Of a stretch of DNA of 64,000 nucleotides, positions 25,616 to 33,789 are shown one piece after another. The notes beneath the pieces were generated by a model. That model had not been told where the DNA came from. It saw only the letters and a list, made by a program, of their open reading frames with translations, and made no database searches. The stretch lies in NCBI GenBank assembly GCA_038530575.1, contig JBCBCP010000006.1, positions 62,001 through 126,000 on the forward strand, in the 5' to 3' direction. This DNA is from JBCBCP01 sp038530575. GTDB taxonomy: Bacteria; Pseudomonadota; Alphaproteobacteria; Rhodobacterales; Rhodobacteraceae. The stretch's first letter is position 1. Every line of letters begins with the position of its first letter. A program made the position numbers and the translations under genes.

Positions 25616-26938
25616 GTGCGCAGCACGCTTGCAATTAAATTGAACGCCACGCTGGAAAAGTGGTTCCCCGAACGACGGGTGTTTCTGAAATCGGACTCTG
25701 ACACACGGTTCATCCGCTTGCGGCCCGGCACGCAGCTTCTGGCTTTCGCAGGCTCCTCCTTGGTTGTGGCGTGGGCGATCTTTGCCGCTGCGATTATCCT
25801 CATGGACAGCATCGGATCGGGCAATTTCCGTGAGCAAGCCAAGCGTGATCAGCGCACCTATGAAGCGCGACTGAACGAACTGGCAAGCCAGCGCGATGCA
25901 AGGGCGTCTGAAGCGCTGGCCGCGCAAGAACGCTTTAATGCGGCGTTGACGCAAATTTCCGTCATGCAGAGTGAGCTTCTGGAAAGCGAGACGCGCCGCC
26001 GCGAATTGGAAACCGGCATTGAAGTTATTCAATCGACGCTGCGCGATACGATGAAAGATCGCGAAGCGGCCCGGACCCAGGTGGCATCCTTGCAGGAGCA
26101 AGCTGCTGGCGGTACAACACTTGTTGCCAGCACGGCTGGTGCGCCGATGAACCTTGTCGCCGATGCGCTTGCGCGAACGGCAGCCGAAAGGGATAAAATC
26201 GCGCGCGACGCGCAAGATGCGCTGGTCGCCGCGGACGAGATGAAGCTGCAGATCGCGCTCATGAAAGAGCAGAACGACCAGATCTTCCGCCAACTCGAAG
26301 AAGCCATGACCGTTTCAGTTCAGCCGCTGGACAAGATGTTCCGCGCGGCTGGCATGCAGACCGACCGGATCATCGAAGAGGTGCGCCGCGGCTATTCCGG
26401 CCAGGGCGGCCCGCTGACCCCGCTGTCATTCTCTACCCGCGGGCAAGAGCCCGGGCCAGACACACTGCGCGCCAACCGCCTGCTGCAGCAGATGGACCAG
26501 TTGAACCTGTATCGAATCGCCGCCGCGAAGGCGCCCTTTGCCAACCCGCTCAAAACCCCCTACCGCTTCACCTCAGGCTTTGGCTACCGCCGCCACCCGA
26601 TCACCGGCGGACGCCGGATGCACAACGGCGTCGACTTTGCCGGTGCCCACGGCTCGCCGATCTACGCAACAGCAGATGGCGTCGTGACCTTTTCCGGCTG
26701 GGCGTCCGGATATGGCCGTCTGGTGAAAATCCAGCACGAGTTTGGAATTGAAACCCGCTACGCTCACAATTCGCGCAACTTCGTCAAGGTTGGCCAAAGG
26801 GTCTCGCGCGGGGATCGGATTGCTGCTATGGGGAACACCGGACGGTCGACCGGCACCCATCTGCACTACGAAGTGCGCGTTGGCGGCAAACCCGTAAACC
26901 CTATGATTTACATCAAGGCAGCGAACGATGTTTTCTAA
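25616..26938 (+). CDS. M23 family metallopeptidase, membrane-anchored
   Basis: A 440-residue peptidoglycan DD-endopeptidase-like protein. A short cytoplasmic N-terminus is followed by one TM helix at 39-63 (LLAFAGSSLVVAWAIFAAAI), a long charged coiled coil (about 70-215) and a C-terminal LytM/M23 domain. The zinc ligands are the His and Asp of RRMHNGVDF and the HxH of THLHYEVR. I chose the GTG at 25616 because GGGAGA lies upstream and the product starts just before a typical RLRPGTQ-TM region; longer in-frame extensions to 25421 look like non-coding sequence. It overlaps the bactofilin gene by 11 bp, the standard arrangement for bactofilin-linked cell-shape hydrolases. Confidence 0.92.
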   Translation: MRSTLAIKLNATLEKWFPERRVFLKSDSDTRFIRLRPGTQLLAFAGSSLVVAWAIFAAAIILMDSIGSGNFREQAKRDQRTYEARLNELASQRDARASEALAAQERFNAALTQISVMQSELLESETRRRELETGIEVIQSTLRDTMKDREAARTQVASLQEQAAGGTTLVASTAGAPMNLVADALARTAAERDKIARDAQDALVAADEMKLQIALMKEQNDQIFRQLEEAMTVSVQPLDKMFRAAGMQTDRIIEEVRRGYSGQGGPLTPLSFSTRGQEPGPDTLRANRLLQQMDQLNLYRIAAAKAPFANPLKTPYRFTSGFGYRRHPITGGRRMHNGVDFAGAHGSPIYATADGVVTFSGWASGYGRLVKIQHEFGIETRYAHNSRNFVKVGQRVSRGDRIAAMGNTGRSTGTHLHYEVRVGGKPVNPMIYIKAANDVF

Positions 26939-27434
26939 GAGCAAGATCAACGAACCCGGCCCCGGTGCCGAAGCGCCGAAGCCTGCAACGCCAAACCCGA
27001 GCGCGCCAAGCGCCCCTGCCGCAAGCGAATTCAAGGCCAGTGCGCCGAAGGCAAAACCGCCCGCATCATTGCTGTCTGCGGACCTTCACATCACCGGTAA
27101 CCTCAAAACCACCGGCGACATCCAGGTCGAAGGCACTGTCGAAGGCGATATCCGTGCGCACCTGCTGACCATCGGGGAAAGCGCGACAATCAAAGGCGAG
27201 GTGATTGCCGATGATGTTGTGGTCAACGGCCGCATCGTGGGCCGCGTCCGGGGCCTGAAGGTCCGCCTGACCTCGACCGCGCGCGTCGAAGGCGACATCA
27301 TCCACAAGACCATTGCGATCGAATCCGGCGCGCATTTCGAAGGATCAGTGCAGCGTCAGGACGACCCGCTGAACCCCGGCGCCAAGCAGGCTCCGAAGCC
27401 CGCCCCGGTGAAAAACCCGCAAGACGACCTCTAA
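26928..27434 (+). CDS. Bactofilin
   Basis: A 168-residue cytoskeletal protein with a Pro/Ala-rich N-terminus and a central right-handed beta-helix (about 50-150). The repeated strands include SADLHITGNLKTTGDIQVEG, GDIRAHLLTIGESATIKGEV and VVNGRIVGRVRGL. Bactofilins polymerise at the inner membrane face without nucleotide and often scaffold an M23 peptidase encoded next to them. Here the start codon lies inside the M23 gene's last codons (11-bp overlap), so the two products are co-translated. The MFS gene begins 6 bp after its stop. Confidence 0.95.
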   Translation: MFSKSKINEPGPGAEAPKPATPNPSAPSAPAASEFKASAPKAKPPASLLSADLHITGNLKTTGDIQVEGTVEGDIRAHLLTIGESATIKGEVIADDVVVNGRIVGRVRGLKVRLTSTARVEGDIIHKTIAIESGAHFEGSVQRQDDPLNPGAKQAPKPAPVKNPQDDL

Positions 27435-27440
27435 CTCAAG

Positions 27441-28901
27441 ATGGAACGACCTGAATGGGCGCCCCAGGAGACTGCGGCGCCCGTTTTTGCGGATGGGTTC
27501 TGCGACCCAGGCCGCCGTCTCTATTTGCTTGTGGCTGCTATTCTCGCGTCTGCGCTTGGCTTCATCGACGGAACGGTCGTATCAATTGCGCTGCCTGCAA
27601 TGCGTGCGTCACTCGGGGCAGGCCTGACCGAAGCGCAGTGGATCCACAACGCCTATATGCTCACGCTTTCGGCGCTGATCCTTGTCGGCGGTGCAGCCGG
27701 AGACCGTTTTGGCCTCGCGCGCGTCTTTGCGCTCGGGATCGGCGTCTTTTTGGCGGCCTCCGTCGTTTGCGCGGTGGCCCCCTCCCCCGGCGTGATGATC
27801 GGCGCGCGGACGGTACAGGGTGTTGGTGCCGCGATCATGGTGCCGGGCTCGCTTGCGTTAATTGCCCGCGCCTATCCCCGCGAAGACCGCGGCCGCGCCA
27901 TCGGAATCTGGGCGGCGGCCTCGGCGCTGACCACGGCGCTCGGCCCGATTGTAGGCGGGCTGGCGCTCACGATCGGCGGCCCGGAGATGTGGCGCTGGAT
28001 TTTCGCAGTGAACCTGCCGCTAGGCGCAGTCGCGCTCTGGCTTCTGTGGCGCGGTGTTCAAACGGACGCGCGCCGTACAGGCCAACGGCTTGACTGGGCG
28101 GGCGCCTTCGTCGCGACGGGCGCATTGCTGGCCTTGGCTTGGGGCCTGACAACCGAAGACTGGGTGTGGACGCTGGGCGGCGCGGCTTTGCTGGGTGTTT
28201 TCATTGTGCTTGAGGCGCGGGTCCCGGCGCCGATGATGCCCCTCGGTCTTTTTGCGTCCCGCGCCTTTTCGGCGGCAAACCTCCTGACGTTTCTGCTCTA
28301 TGCGGCGCTCAACATCATGTTCTTCTTCATGCCAATGACCTTCATCGCGGGCTGGGGATATTCCGAAATCGAAGCCTCGGCCACCTTCGCGCCGATGTCT
28401 GTCTTCATCGCGCTACTGTCCGCGCGCGCGGGACGGCTGGCCGACAGGATCGGCCCGGCGCCGCTGCTTGCAGGCGGTTCCTTGATCGTTGCTACGGGAT
28501 ATGCGGCGATGGCCGCGCTCGCCCCTTTTCAGGAGCTATGGTGGCACATTTTGCCCGCCATGTGCCTTGTGGGCCTTGGTATGTCGGCCGTCGTCGCGCC
28601 TCTTTCAGGCACGGTTATGAGCGCCGTGAGTGACGAGATGACCGGCACCGCATCGGGTGTGAACAATGCGATCACGCGCATGTCCGGGCTGATCTCAGTT
28701 GCTGCGGTTGGGCCACTCGTCGCCGGCCTCTATGCAGCGAATGGCGGGCTAGCAAGCTTTGGCGTGCTCAGCGACACGCTGGCGCACGGAGATGCGATGA
28801 CGTCTGCTTTTGCCGCGCTTGGCTGGATCAGCGCCGCGCTGTGTCTTGCCGCGGCAGCACTTGCGGCGGTTGCTCTACCGCGCGCGCAGTCTTCTGGCTA
28901 G
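27441..28901 (+). CDS. DHA2-family MFS drug:proton antiporter
   Basis: A 486-residue inner-membrane protein with about 14 hydrophobic helices, the length and topology of the EmrB/QacA (DHA2) group. Signatures are GFIDGTVVSIALPAMRASLG in TM1 (motif D1-like), LVGGAAGDRFGLARVFALG (motif A) and VPGSLALIARAYPREDRGRA after TM4. It likely exports hydrophobic compounds or drugs; no substrate is evident and no EmrA-like partner is adjacent. The ATG is 6 bp after the bactofilin stop on the same strand, so read-through transcription is likely. Confidence 0.92.
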   Translation: MERPEWAPQETAAPVFADGFCDPGRRLYLLVAAILASALGFIDGTVVSIALPAMRASLGAGLTEAQWIHNAYMLTLSALILVGGAAGDRFGLARVFALGIGVFLAASVVCAVAPSPGVMIGARTVQGVGAAIMVPGSLALIARAYPREDRGRAIGIWAAASALTTALGPIVGGLALTIGGPEMWRWIFAVNLPLGAVALWLLWRGVQTDARRTGQRLDWAGAFVATGALLALAWGLTTEDWVWTLGGAALLGVFIVLEARVPAPMMPLGLFASRAFSAANLLTFLLYAALNIMFFFMPMTFIAGWGYSEIEASATFAPMSVFIALLSARAGRLADRIGPAPLLAGGSLIVATGYAAMAALAPFQELWWHILPAMCLVGLGMSAVVAPLSGTVMSAVSDEMTGTASGVNNAITRMSGLISVAAVGPLVAGLYAANGGLASFGVLSDTLAHGDAMTSAFAALGWISAALCLAAAALAAVALPRAQSSG

Positions 28902-29018
28902 AAATTTACCGGAGGTCTGGGGGCTGCTCCCCTCTCTCACCGTGAAGCTGCGTTGCCGGGGCGTCAGCGGCAAAGCCGCCTTGCCCAGGCAGTCAGACCG
29001 GGCGCAGCCGGTCCGAAA

Positions 29019-29573
29019 TCACTCTGTAACTGTCACCGTTTGCATGACATCCGGGCGGCCCGTGATGGCCCCATTGTTGGCGCGGGTACCGGACTTGATG
29101 GCGTCCACCACTTCCATCCCTTCGCTCACGCGGCCCACAACGGTGTATTGGCCGTCAAGAAACGCACCGGGCTGGAACATGATGAAGAACTGGCTGTTTG
29201 CGCTGTTGGGATCCGTGCTGCGCGCCATGCCAACGACGCCCCGGTCAAAGGTCACGTCCGAAAACTCCGCCGGCAAATCAGGGTAGGATGACCCCCCCGT
29301 GCCCGCCATGCGCCCGTTATAGGCGTCGATCTTTGCGTTCACGCCATCGCCGGTCTGCGCCATGAACCCAGGGATCACACGGTGAAAGGCGACACCGTCG
29401 TAAAACCCCTCGGCGGCCAGCGTCGCAATGCGTTCGGCGTGCAGTGGCGCGAGCTCTTCGAGCAGGTCGATTTTGACCACGCCATTCGCCTCGCCTTGAA
29501 CGACGATCTCGATGCCCGTCGCGGCGGCCGGCAGGGCCAGCGCCGCCCAGATGGCCGCGGCCTTACCCAGCAT
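29019..29573 (-). CDS. Peptidyl-prolyl cis-trans isomerase (cyclophilin), exported
   Basis: A 184-residue cyclophilin with an N-terminal hydrophobic signal (MLGKAAAIWAALALPAAATG), so probably periplasmic. Core motifs are FHRVIPGFMAQTGDG and NSANSQFFIMFQPGAFLDGQYTVVG. The catalytic Arg is in FHRV. It catalyses X-Pro bond isomerisation during folding. The start overlaps the 3' end of the upstream cytoplasmic cyclophilin gene by 11 bp on the same strand, suggesting a two-gene operon from tandem duplication with re-targeting. Confidence 0.93.
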   Translation of the reverse strand: MLGKAAAIWAALALPAAATGIEIVVQGEANGVVKIDLLEELAPLHAERIATLAAEGFYDGVAFHRVIPGFMAQTGDGVNAKIDAYNGRMAGTGGSSYPDLPAEFSDVTFDRGVVGMARSTDPNSANSQFFIMFQPGAFLDGQYTVVGRVSEGMEVVDAIKSGTRANNGAITGRPDVMQTVTVTE

Positions 29574-30072
29574 CGGCGGCCACCTTCACGGAAATCATCT
29601 GATCCGGCTCCGCTGGCGGCTCGCCGCGGGTGATGGCATCAACATGCTCCATACCGGAAGTGACCTGCCCGTAGACGGTGTATTGACCGTTCAGAAAGTC
29701 ATTGTCCTTGAAGTTGATGAAGAACTGCGAGTTGGCCGAGTTCGGATCGGCCGCTCGGGCTGCCCCAATTGACCCGCGCGCATGCGGGATCTTGGAAAAT
29801 TCCGCCGGCAGGTTCGGCAGGTCCGAGCCGCCCGTGCCTGCCATGCGCAGGTTGAAGTCCTTGGTCGCATTGCCGTTCGCTACGTCGCCAGTCTGCGCCA
29901 TGAAGCCGTCGATCACGCGGTGGAACACGACGCCGTCATAGGCCCCGCTGCGTGCGAGCTCTTTCATGCGCTCGACATGCTTTGGCGCAACGTCGGGCAG
30001 CAGTTCAATCGTGACGGTGCCACCCTTGAGCTCCATCAGAATGGTGTTTTCAGGGTCTTTGATCTCGGCCAT
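29563..30072 (-). CDS. Peptidyl-prolyl cis-trans isomerase (cyclophilin), cytoplasmic
   Basis: A 169-residue single-domain cyclophilin without a signal peptide, starting MAEIKDPENTILMELKGG. Active-site strings are FHRVIDGFMAQTGD and NSANSQFFINFKDNDFLNGQYTVYG. The start at 30072 is preferred because AAGGA lies about ten bases upstream; the in-frame ATG at 30081 is too close to it. It is followed by the exported paralogue with an 11-bp overlap. It is divergent from pgk. Confidence 0.95.
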   Translation of the reverse strand: MAEIKDPENTILMELKGGTVTIELLPDVAPKHVERMKELARSGAYDGVVFHRVIDGFMAQTGDVANGNATKDFNLRMAGTGGSDLPNLPAEFSKIPHARGSIGAARAADPNSANSQFFINFKDNDFLNGQYTVYGQVTSGMEHVDAITRGEPPAEPDQMISVKVAADAG

Positions 30073-30209
30073 GCGGGGCATTCCTTCATGTTAGCGTTCG
30101 CTGTTACCTAAAGCCGCAGCAAAGCAATGCCAACCCGGTTGACCGACGCCCGTCTCCGGGCAAGAAGCGCGTCAAGGCAACAGGGGGCCGGGTGATGAAG
30201 GACACGCAG

Positions 30210-31412
30210 ATGGGCAAGGCTTGGAAAACGCTGGACGAGATGGATCTGGCGGGCAAGCGGGTGCTGACCCGCGTGGACATCAACGTGCCGGTGGAAAATG
30301 GCCGCGTCACCGACGCCACGCGGATCGAGCGGATCGTGCCCACGGTGCAGGACATCATCGCACGCGGCGGCACGCCGGTGCTGATCGCGCATTTTGGCAG
30401 GCCCAAGGGCAAGGTGGTCCTGGACCTGTCGCTGCGCGTCGTTCTGCCCGCGCTGGCAGAGGCGCTGGGCCGTAAGGTCACGCTGGCCGAGACGCTGGAG
30501 GCCGTGGAGGCCGGCACCGAAGAAATTCGCGGCGCGGACGTCCTGCTGTTGGAAAACATCCGGTTTTACCCGGGCGAAGAAGCCAATGACCCGGAGTTCG
30601 CCGCGCGGCTGGCCGCTTTGGGCGATGTCTACTGCAATGACGCCTTTTCGGCCGCGCACCGGGCGCACGCGTCCACCGAAGGGGTCGCCAGGCTGCTGCC
30701 CTCCTGCGCGGGCCGCTTGATGCAGGCCGAGCTTGAGGCGCTGGAACGCGCGCTGAGCGCGCCGGAGCGGCCGGTTGGTGCGGTGGTTGGCGGCGCCAAG
30801 GTCTCGACCAAGCTGGCGCTGCTGGAAAACCTCGTCCAGCGGCTTGACGTGCTGATCATCGGGGGCGGCATGGCCAACACCTTCCTCGCCGCGATGGGCG
30901 CGCAGCTGGGCGCGTCCCTGCGCGAAGACGACATGCTGGACACGGCGCGGGATATTCTGGTTGAGGCCGAAACGCGCGGCTGCCGGGTGATCCTGCCCCG
31001 CGACGGGCGCGTGGCCCGCGCGTTCGAGGCGGGCGCGCCGTTCGACCTTGTTGAGCTTGGGCCGGACACGCAGTTGGACGGTGACCAGATGGTGCTGGAT
31101 GCGGGCGACGCGGCCACGGACGACATCGTCGCCGAAATCGCGGGGCTGAACACGCTTGTCTGGAACGGGCCGCTGGGCGCCTTTGAGATCGCGCCCTTTG
31201 ACACCGCGACCGTTGCCGCGGCCAAGGCCGCTGCCGCGCAGACCGCAGCTGGTGCGCTCGTGACCGTCGCGGGGGGCGGCGACACGGTTGCGGCGCTGAA
31301 TGCGGCAGACGTGGCCAGCGAGTTCACCTACATTTCGACCGCGGGCGGTGCGTTTCTGGAGTGGATGGAGGGCAAGGAATTGCCCGGCGTCGCCGCACTC
31401 GCGCAAAGCTGA
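30210..31412 (+). CDS. pgk: Phosphoglycerate kinase
   Basis: Interconverts 1,3-bisphosphoglycerate + ADP and 3-phosphoglycerate + ATP. The 400 residues are the standard length. Substrate-binding strings are LTRVDINVPVENG and AHFGRPKGK; the hinge and nucleotide motifs are GGAKVSTKLALLENL, LVWNGPLGAFE and the phosphate-binding VAGGGDTVAAL. The start MGKAWKTLDEMDLAGKRVL at 30210 has AAGGA seven bases before it; GTG (30192) and ATG (30195) upstream would add residues not seen in the family. It is a monocistronic unit between the divergent cyclophilins and an SDR gene. Confidence 0.97.
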   Translation: MGKAWKTLDEMDLAGKRVLTRVDINVPVENGRVTDATRIERIVPTVQDIIARGGTPVLIAHFGRPKGKVVLDLSLRVVLPALAEALGRKVTLAETLEAVEAGTEEIRGADVLLLENIRFYPGEEANDPEFAARLAALGDVYCNDAFSAAHRAHASTEGVARLLPSCAGRLMQAELEALERALSAPERPVGAVVGGAKVSTKLALLENLVQRLDVLIIGGGMANTFLAAMGAQLGASLREDDMLDTARDILVEAETRGCRVILPRDGRVARAFEAGAPFDLVELGPDTQLDGDQMVLDAGDAATDDIVAEIAGLNTLVWNGPLGAFEIAPFDTATVAAAKAAAAQTAAGALVTVAGGGDTVAALNAADVASEFTYISTAGGAFLEWMEGKELPGVAALAQS

Positions 31413-31483
31413 CGAACAAGGGCTTGGAATAGCGCGGTGAGGTCCCACCTTGGGGTGGACGTTTTCGGAAGGAGCCTTGCCAC

Positions 31484-32263
31484 ATGCCCGCCTACACCCT
31501 GATCACCGGCGCCTCCGAAGGGCTTGGCGCCGAGTTTGCCAAGATCGCAGCGAAAGAAGGGAGGAGCCTGATCCTCGCGGCCCGCTCCACCGCGAAGCTA
31601 GAGGCCTTGGCCCGGCAACTACGCTCGGACGCAGTTGATGTCGTCGTGATCCCGGTGGACCTGAGCGAAGAGGACGGCGCAGATCGTCTGTGGAGCGAGG
31701 CGACCGCAGACGGGCGGCAGATCGATGTGCTGGTGAACAATGCAGGCCTCGGCGCGAATGGCTCCTTTGCGGAGGGGCAGAACTGGGCGCGCGAGCTGAG
31801 CTCGATCAACGTCAACATGCTGGCACTCACGCGGCTGATGAAGCTCGCGATCCCCCATATGCAGGCGCTGCCCAAAGGGCGGATCCTGAACGTGGCCTCG
31901 GTTGCCAGCTTCACGCCCGGGCCCAACATGGCGGTGTACCATGCGACGAAGGCCTACGTGCTGTCCCTGTCCGAAGCGGTCGCCGAAGAGCTGCGCGGCA
32001 GCAAGGTGACGGTGACGGCACTCTGCCCCGGCGCCACAGCGACAAACTTCTTTAACGATGCCGACATGCACGGCGTGCGCCTGCTGAAGATGGCGAAGCC
32101 CATGGACGCCAAAGCCGTTGCCGAGGAAGGCTGGCTGGAGGCGCGGATCGGCAAGCGGATTGTGATCCCGGGCCTGATGAACAAGGTGTTCGCCTTCCTG
32201 CCGCGGATCACCCCGCGCAGCATCACAACCCGGATTGCCGCGCAGATCATGGGCAAGGGATAG
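31484..32263 (+). CDS. Short-chain dehydrogenase/reductase (classical SDR)
   Basis: A 259-residue Rossmann-fold oxidoreductase. The nucleotide motif TGASEGLGAEFA is at about 8-19, followed by AARS, consistent with an NADP preference. NNAG lies in VLVNNAGLGANG, and the catalytic triad is Ser (VASVASF) and Tyr-x3-Lys (YHATKAY). The C-terminus is basic and hydrophobic (ITPRSITTRIAAQIMGKG). The substrate is unknown; the overall look is of the DltE/YqjQ-like SDRs. An AAGGAG Shine-Dalgarno precedes the ATG. It is a single gene between pgk and the ftsB-like gene. Confidence 0.92.
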   Translation: MPAYTLITGASEGLGAEFAKIAAKEGRSLILAARSTAKLEALARQLRSDAVDVVVIPVDLSEEDGADRLWSEATADGRQIDVLVNNAGLGANGSFAEGQNWARELSSINVNMLALTRLMKLAIPHMQALPKGRILNVASVASFTPGPNMAVYHATKAYVLSLSEAVAEELRGSKVTVTALCPGATATNFFNDADMHGVRLLKMAKPMDAKAVAEEGWLEARIGKRIVIPGLMNKVFAFLPRITPRSITTRIAAQIMGKG

Positions 32264-32279
32264 GATCGCGCAAAGGGGA

Positions 32280-32308
32280 TTCACAGCGCGAATCACCTGC
32301 GCTATACT
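32280..32308 (+). promoter_or_regulatory. Sigma70-type promoter upstream of the ftsB-like gene
   Basis: TTCACA (32280-32285) and TATACT (32303-32308) are separated by 17 bp, each matching five of six consensus bases of TTGACA and TATAAT. The ftsB-like ATG is 46 bp downstream. It is one of the best consensus promoters in the window. Confidence 0.6.
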
Positions 32309-32353
32309 GAGCCCGAGCCGCCCATAAAGAGGCGGCACATCGAGGCAGATCAG

Positions 32354-32644
32354 ATGACCCGGCCAGCCCTTGGCACCTTCGCGTTTTTCGCCGTCATGTT
32401 CGCATTGGCGGTTTATTTCACCTTTGCCGCCGTGCAGGGGGAATTCGGCCTGTTCCAGCGCGCGCAGATCAAAGCAGAGGCCCGCACGCTGCAAGCGCGG
32501 CTGGACGCGGTGGAGGCGGATGTCGCGCGGATGGAAAACCTGACACGGCGCCTGAGCGATGATTACCTCGACCTGGACCTGCTGGATGAGCAGGCCCGCA
32601 GCGTGCTGGGCATGGCCCGCACGGACGAGCTGGTGATCCGTTAA
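32354..32644 (+). CDS. ftsB: FtsB/DivIC-type septum formation initiator
   Basis: A 96-residue bitopic membrane protein: TM helix at about 9-27 (FAFFAVMFALAVYFTFAAV), then a coiled coil (residues about 33-70, RAQIKAEARTLQARLDAVEA) and a short C-terminal domain containing DLDLLDEQARSVLGMA. This is the septum-formation-initiator architecture; FtsB joins FtsL and FtsQ in the divisome. The position just before pdhA is the usual alphaproteobacterial synteny. It has its own promoter-like element, and 137 bp including the pdh operator separate it from pdhA. Confidence 0.88.
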   Translation: MTRPALGTFAFFAVMFALAVYFTFAAVQGEFGLFQRAQIKAEARTLQARLDAVEADVARMENLTRRLSDDYLDLDLLDEQARSVLGMARTDELVIR

Positions 32645-32745
32645 TTTCGGCGTCTAATTTCTGGTCAAAACGTAGACGAGGCGCGCCAGCCCTGCCCCTG
32701 CGTCAAATATTCCGAGTGCAATACGGCGGCGAATCCTGTAGCGGA

Positions 32746-32763
32746 TAGTTTAACGCTAAACTA
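32746..32763 (+). promoter_or_regulatory. Putative operator upstream of pdhA
   Basis: TAGTTTAACGCTAAACTA, extended to a 22-bp near-palindrome by GA and TC flanks (32744-32765). The identical 18 bp occurs before lpd at 16538-16555 in the same orientation relative to the gene. The pdhA ATG is 18 bp downstream, with GGAGGAG in between. A GATAGT hexamer, possibly part of a -10, overlaps it. A shared regulator of the pyruvate dehydrogenase complex is inferred; its identity is not visible here. Confidence 0.78.
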
Positions 32764-32781
32764 TCTCGCGGGAGGAGCCAC

Positions 32782-33789
32782 ATGGCTGCGCGTAAAGCGA
32801 AGAGCACCGCCAATGTCTCGGCCGAAGAGCTGACCGCCTATTACAAGGACATGCTGCTGATCCGGCGGTTCGAGGAAAAGGCCGGCCAGCTCTATGGTAT
32901 GGGTCTGATCGGCGGCTTTTGTCACCTCTATATTGGGCAGGAGGCGGTGGTCGTCGGGCTCGAAGCCGCGGCAGAAGAAGGCGACAAGCGCATCACCTCC
33001 TACCGCGATCACGGCCACATGCTGGCCTGCGGGATGGATCCCAACGGCGTGATGGCAGAGCTGACGGGCCGCGAGGGGGGCTACTCCAAGGGCAAGGGCG
33101 GCTCGATGCACATGTTCTCGAAAGAGAAGCATTTCTACGGCGGCCACGGTATCGTTGCCGCGCAGGTGCCGCTGGGCGCGGGCCTCGCCTTTGCCGACAA
33201 ATACCGCGAGAACGGGCGCGTCACGTTCACCTATTTTGGCGATGGCGCGGCCAACCAGGGCCAGGTTTACGAGACGTTCAACATGGCCGCCCTGTGGGAT
33301 CTGCCGGTGATTTTCGTGATCGAGAACAACCAGTATGCCATGGGCACGGCGCAGAAACGCTCCACCTCAACCGACGACATCCACACCCGCGGCGCGCCCT
33401 TTGGCATTCTAGGCGAGATTGTGGACGGCATGGACGTGCTGGCGGTGAAAGAGGCGGGCGAGAAGGCGGTGGCACACTGCCGCTCGGGCAAGGGGCCGTA
33501 CATCCTTGAGGTGAAGACGTACCGCTATCGCGGCCACTCCATGTCCGACCCTGCCAAATACCGCACCCGCGAAGAAGTGCAGAAGATGCGCGAGGAGCGT
33601 GACCCGATCGAGGCCGTCCGCGCGATGCTGCTTCAGGGCAAGCATGCCACCGAAGAGGACCTCAAGGCGATCGACAAAGAGATCAAGGAGATCGTGAACG
33701 CGTCAGCCGAATTCTCCAAGGAAAGCCCAGAGCCCGCGCTCGAAGAGCTGTGGACTGACATTTACGCCGATGCGCCGGAGGCTGTGTGA
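32782..33789 (+). CDS. pdhA: Pyruvate dehydrogenase E1 component, alpha subunit
   Basis: Thiamine-diphosphate-binding subunit that decarboxylates pyruvate with PdhB. It has 335 residues. FCHLYIGQEAVVVGLEAA is at about 46-64, and HGHMLACGMDP carries conserved His residues. The ThDP motif runs from GDGAANQG (153-160) to ENNQ (181-184), and the phosphorylation-loop equivalent is RYRGHSMSDPAKYRTREE. A strong GGAGGAG Shine-Dalgarno lies seven bases before ATG. The stop and the pdhB start share TGATG, so translation is coupled. Confidence 0.97.
   Translation: MAARKAKSTANVSAEELTAYYKDMLLIRRFEEKAGQLYGMGLIGGFCHLYIGQEAVVVGLEAAAEEGDKRITSYRDHGHMLACGMDPNGVMAELTGREGGYSKGKGGSMHMFSKEKHFYGGHGIVAAQVPLGAGLAFADKYRENGRVTFTYFGDGAANQGQVYETFNMAALWDLPVIFVIENNQYAMGTAQKRSTSTDDIHTRGAPFGILGEIVDGMDVLAVKEAGEKAVAHCRSGKGPYILEVKTYRYRGHSMSDPAKYRTREEVQKMREERDPIEAVRAMLLQGKHATEEDLKAIDKEIKEIVNASAEFSKESPEPALEELWTDIYADAPEAV

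Noticed and set aside
28902..29018. GACCGG-GCGCAG-CCGGTC inverted repeat as a terminator between convergent genes
   Set aside because: The stem is only 6 bp and there is no T-tract on either strand, so the evidence is too weak.
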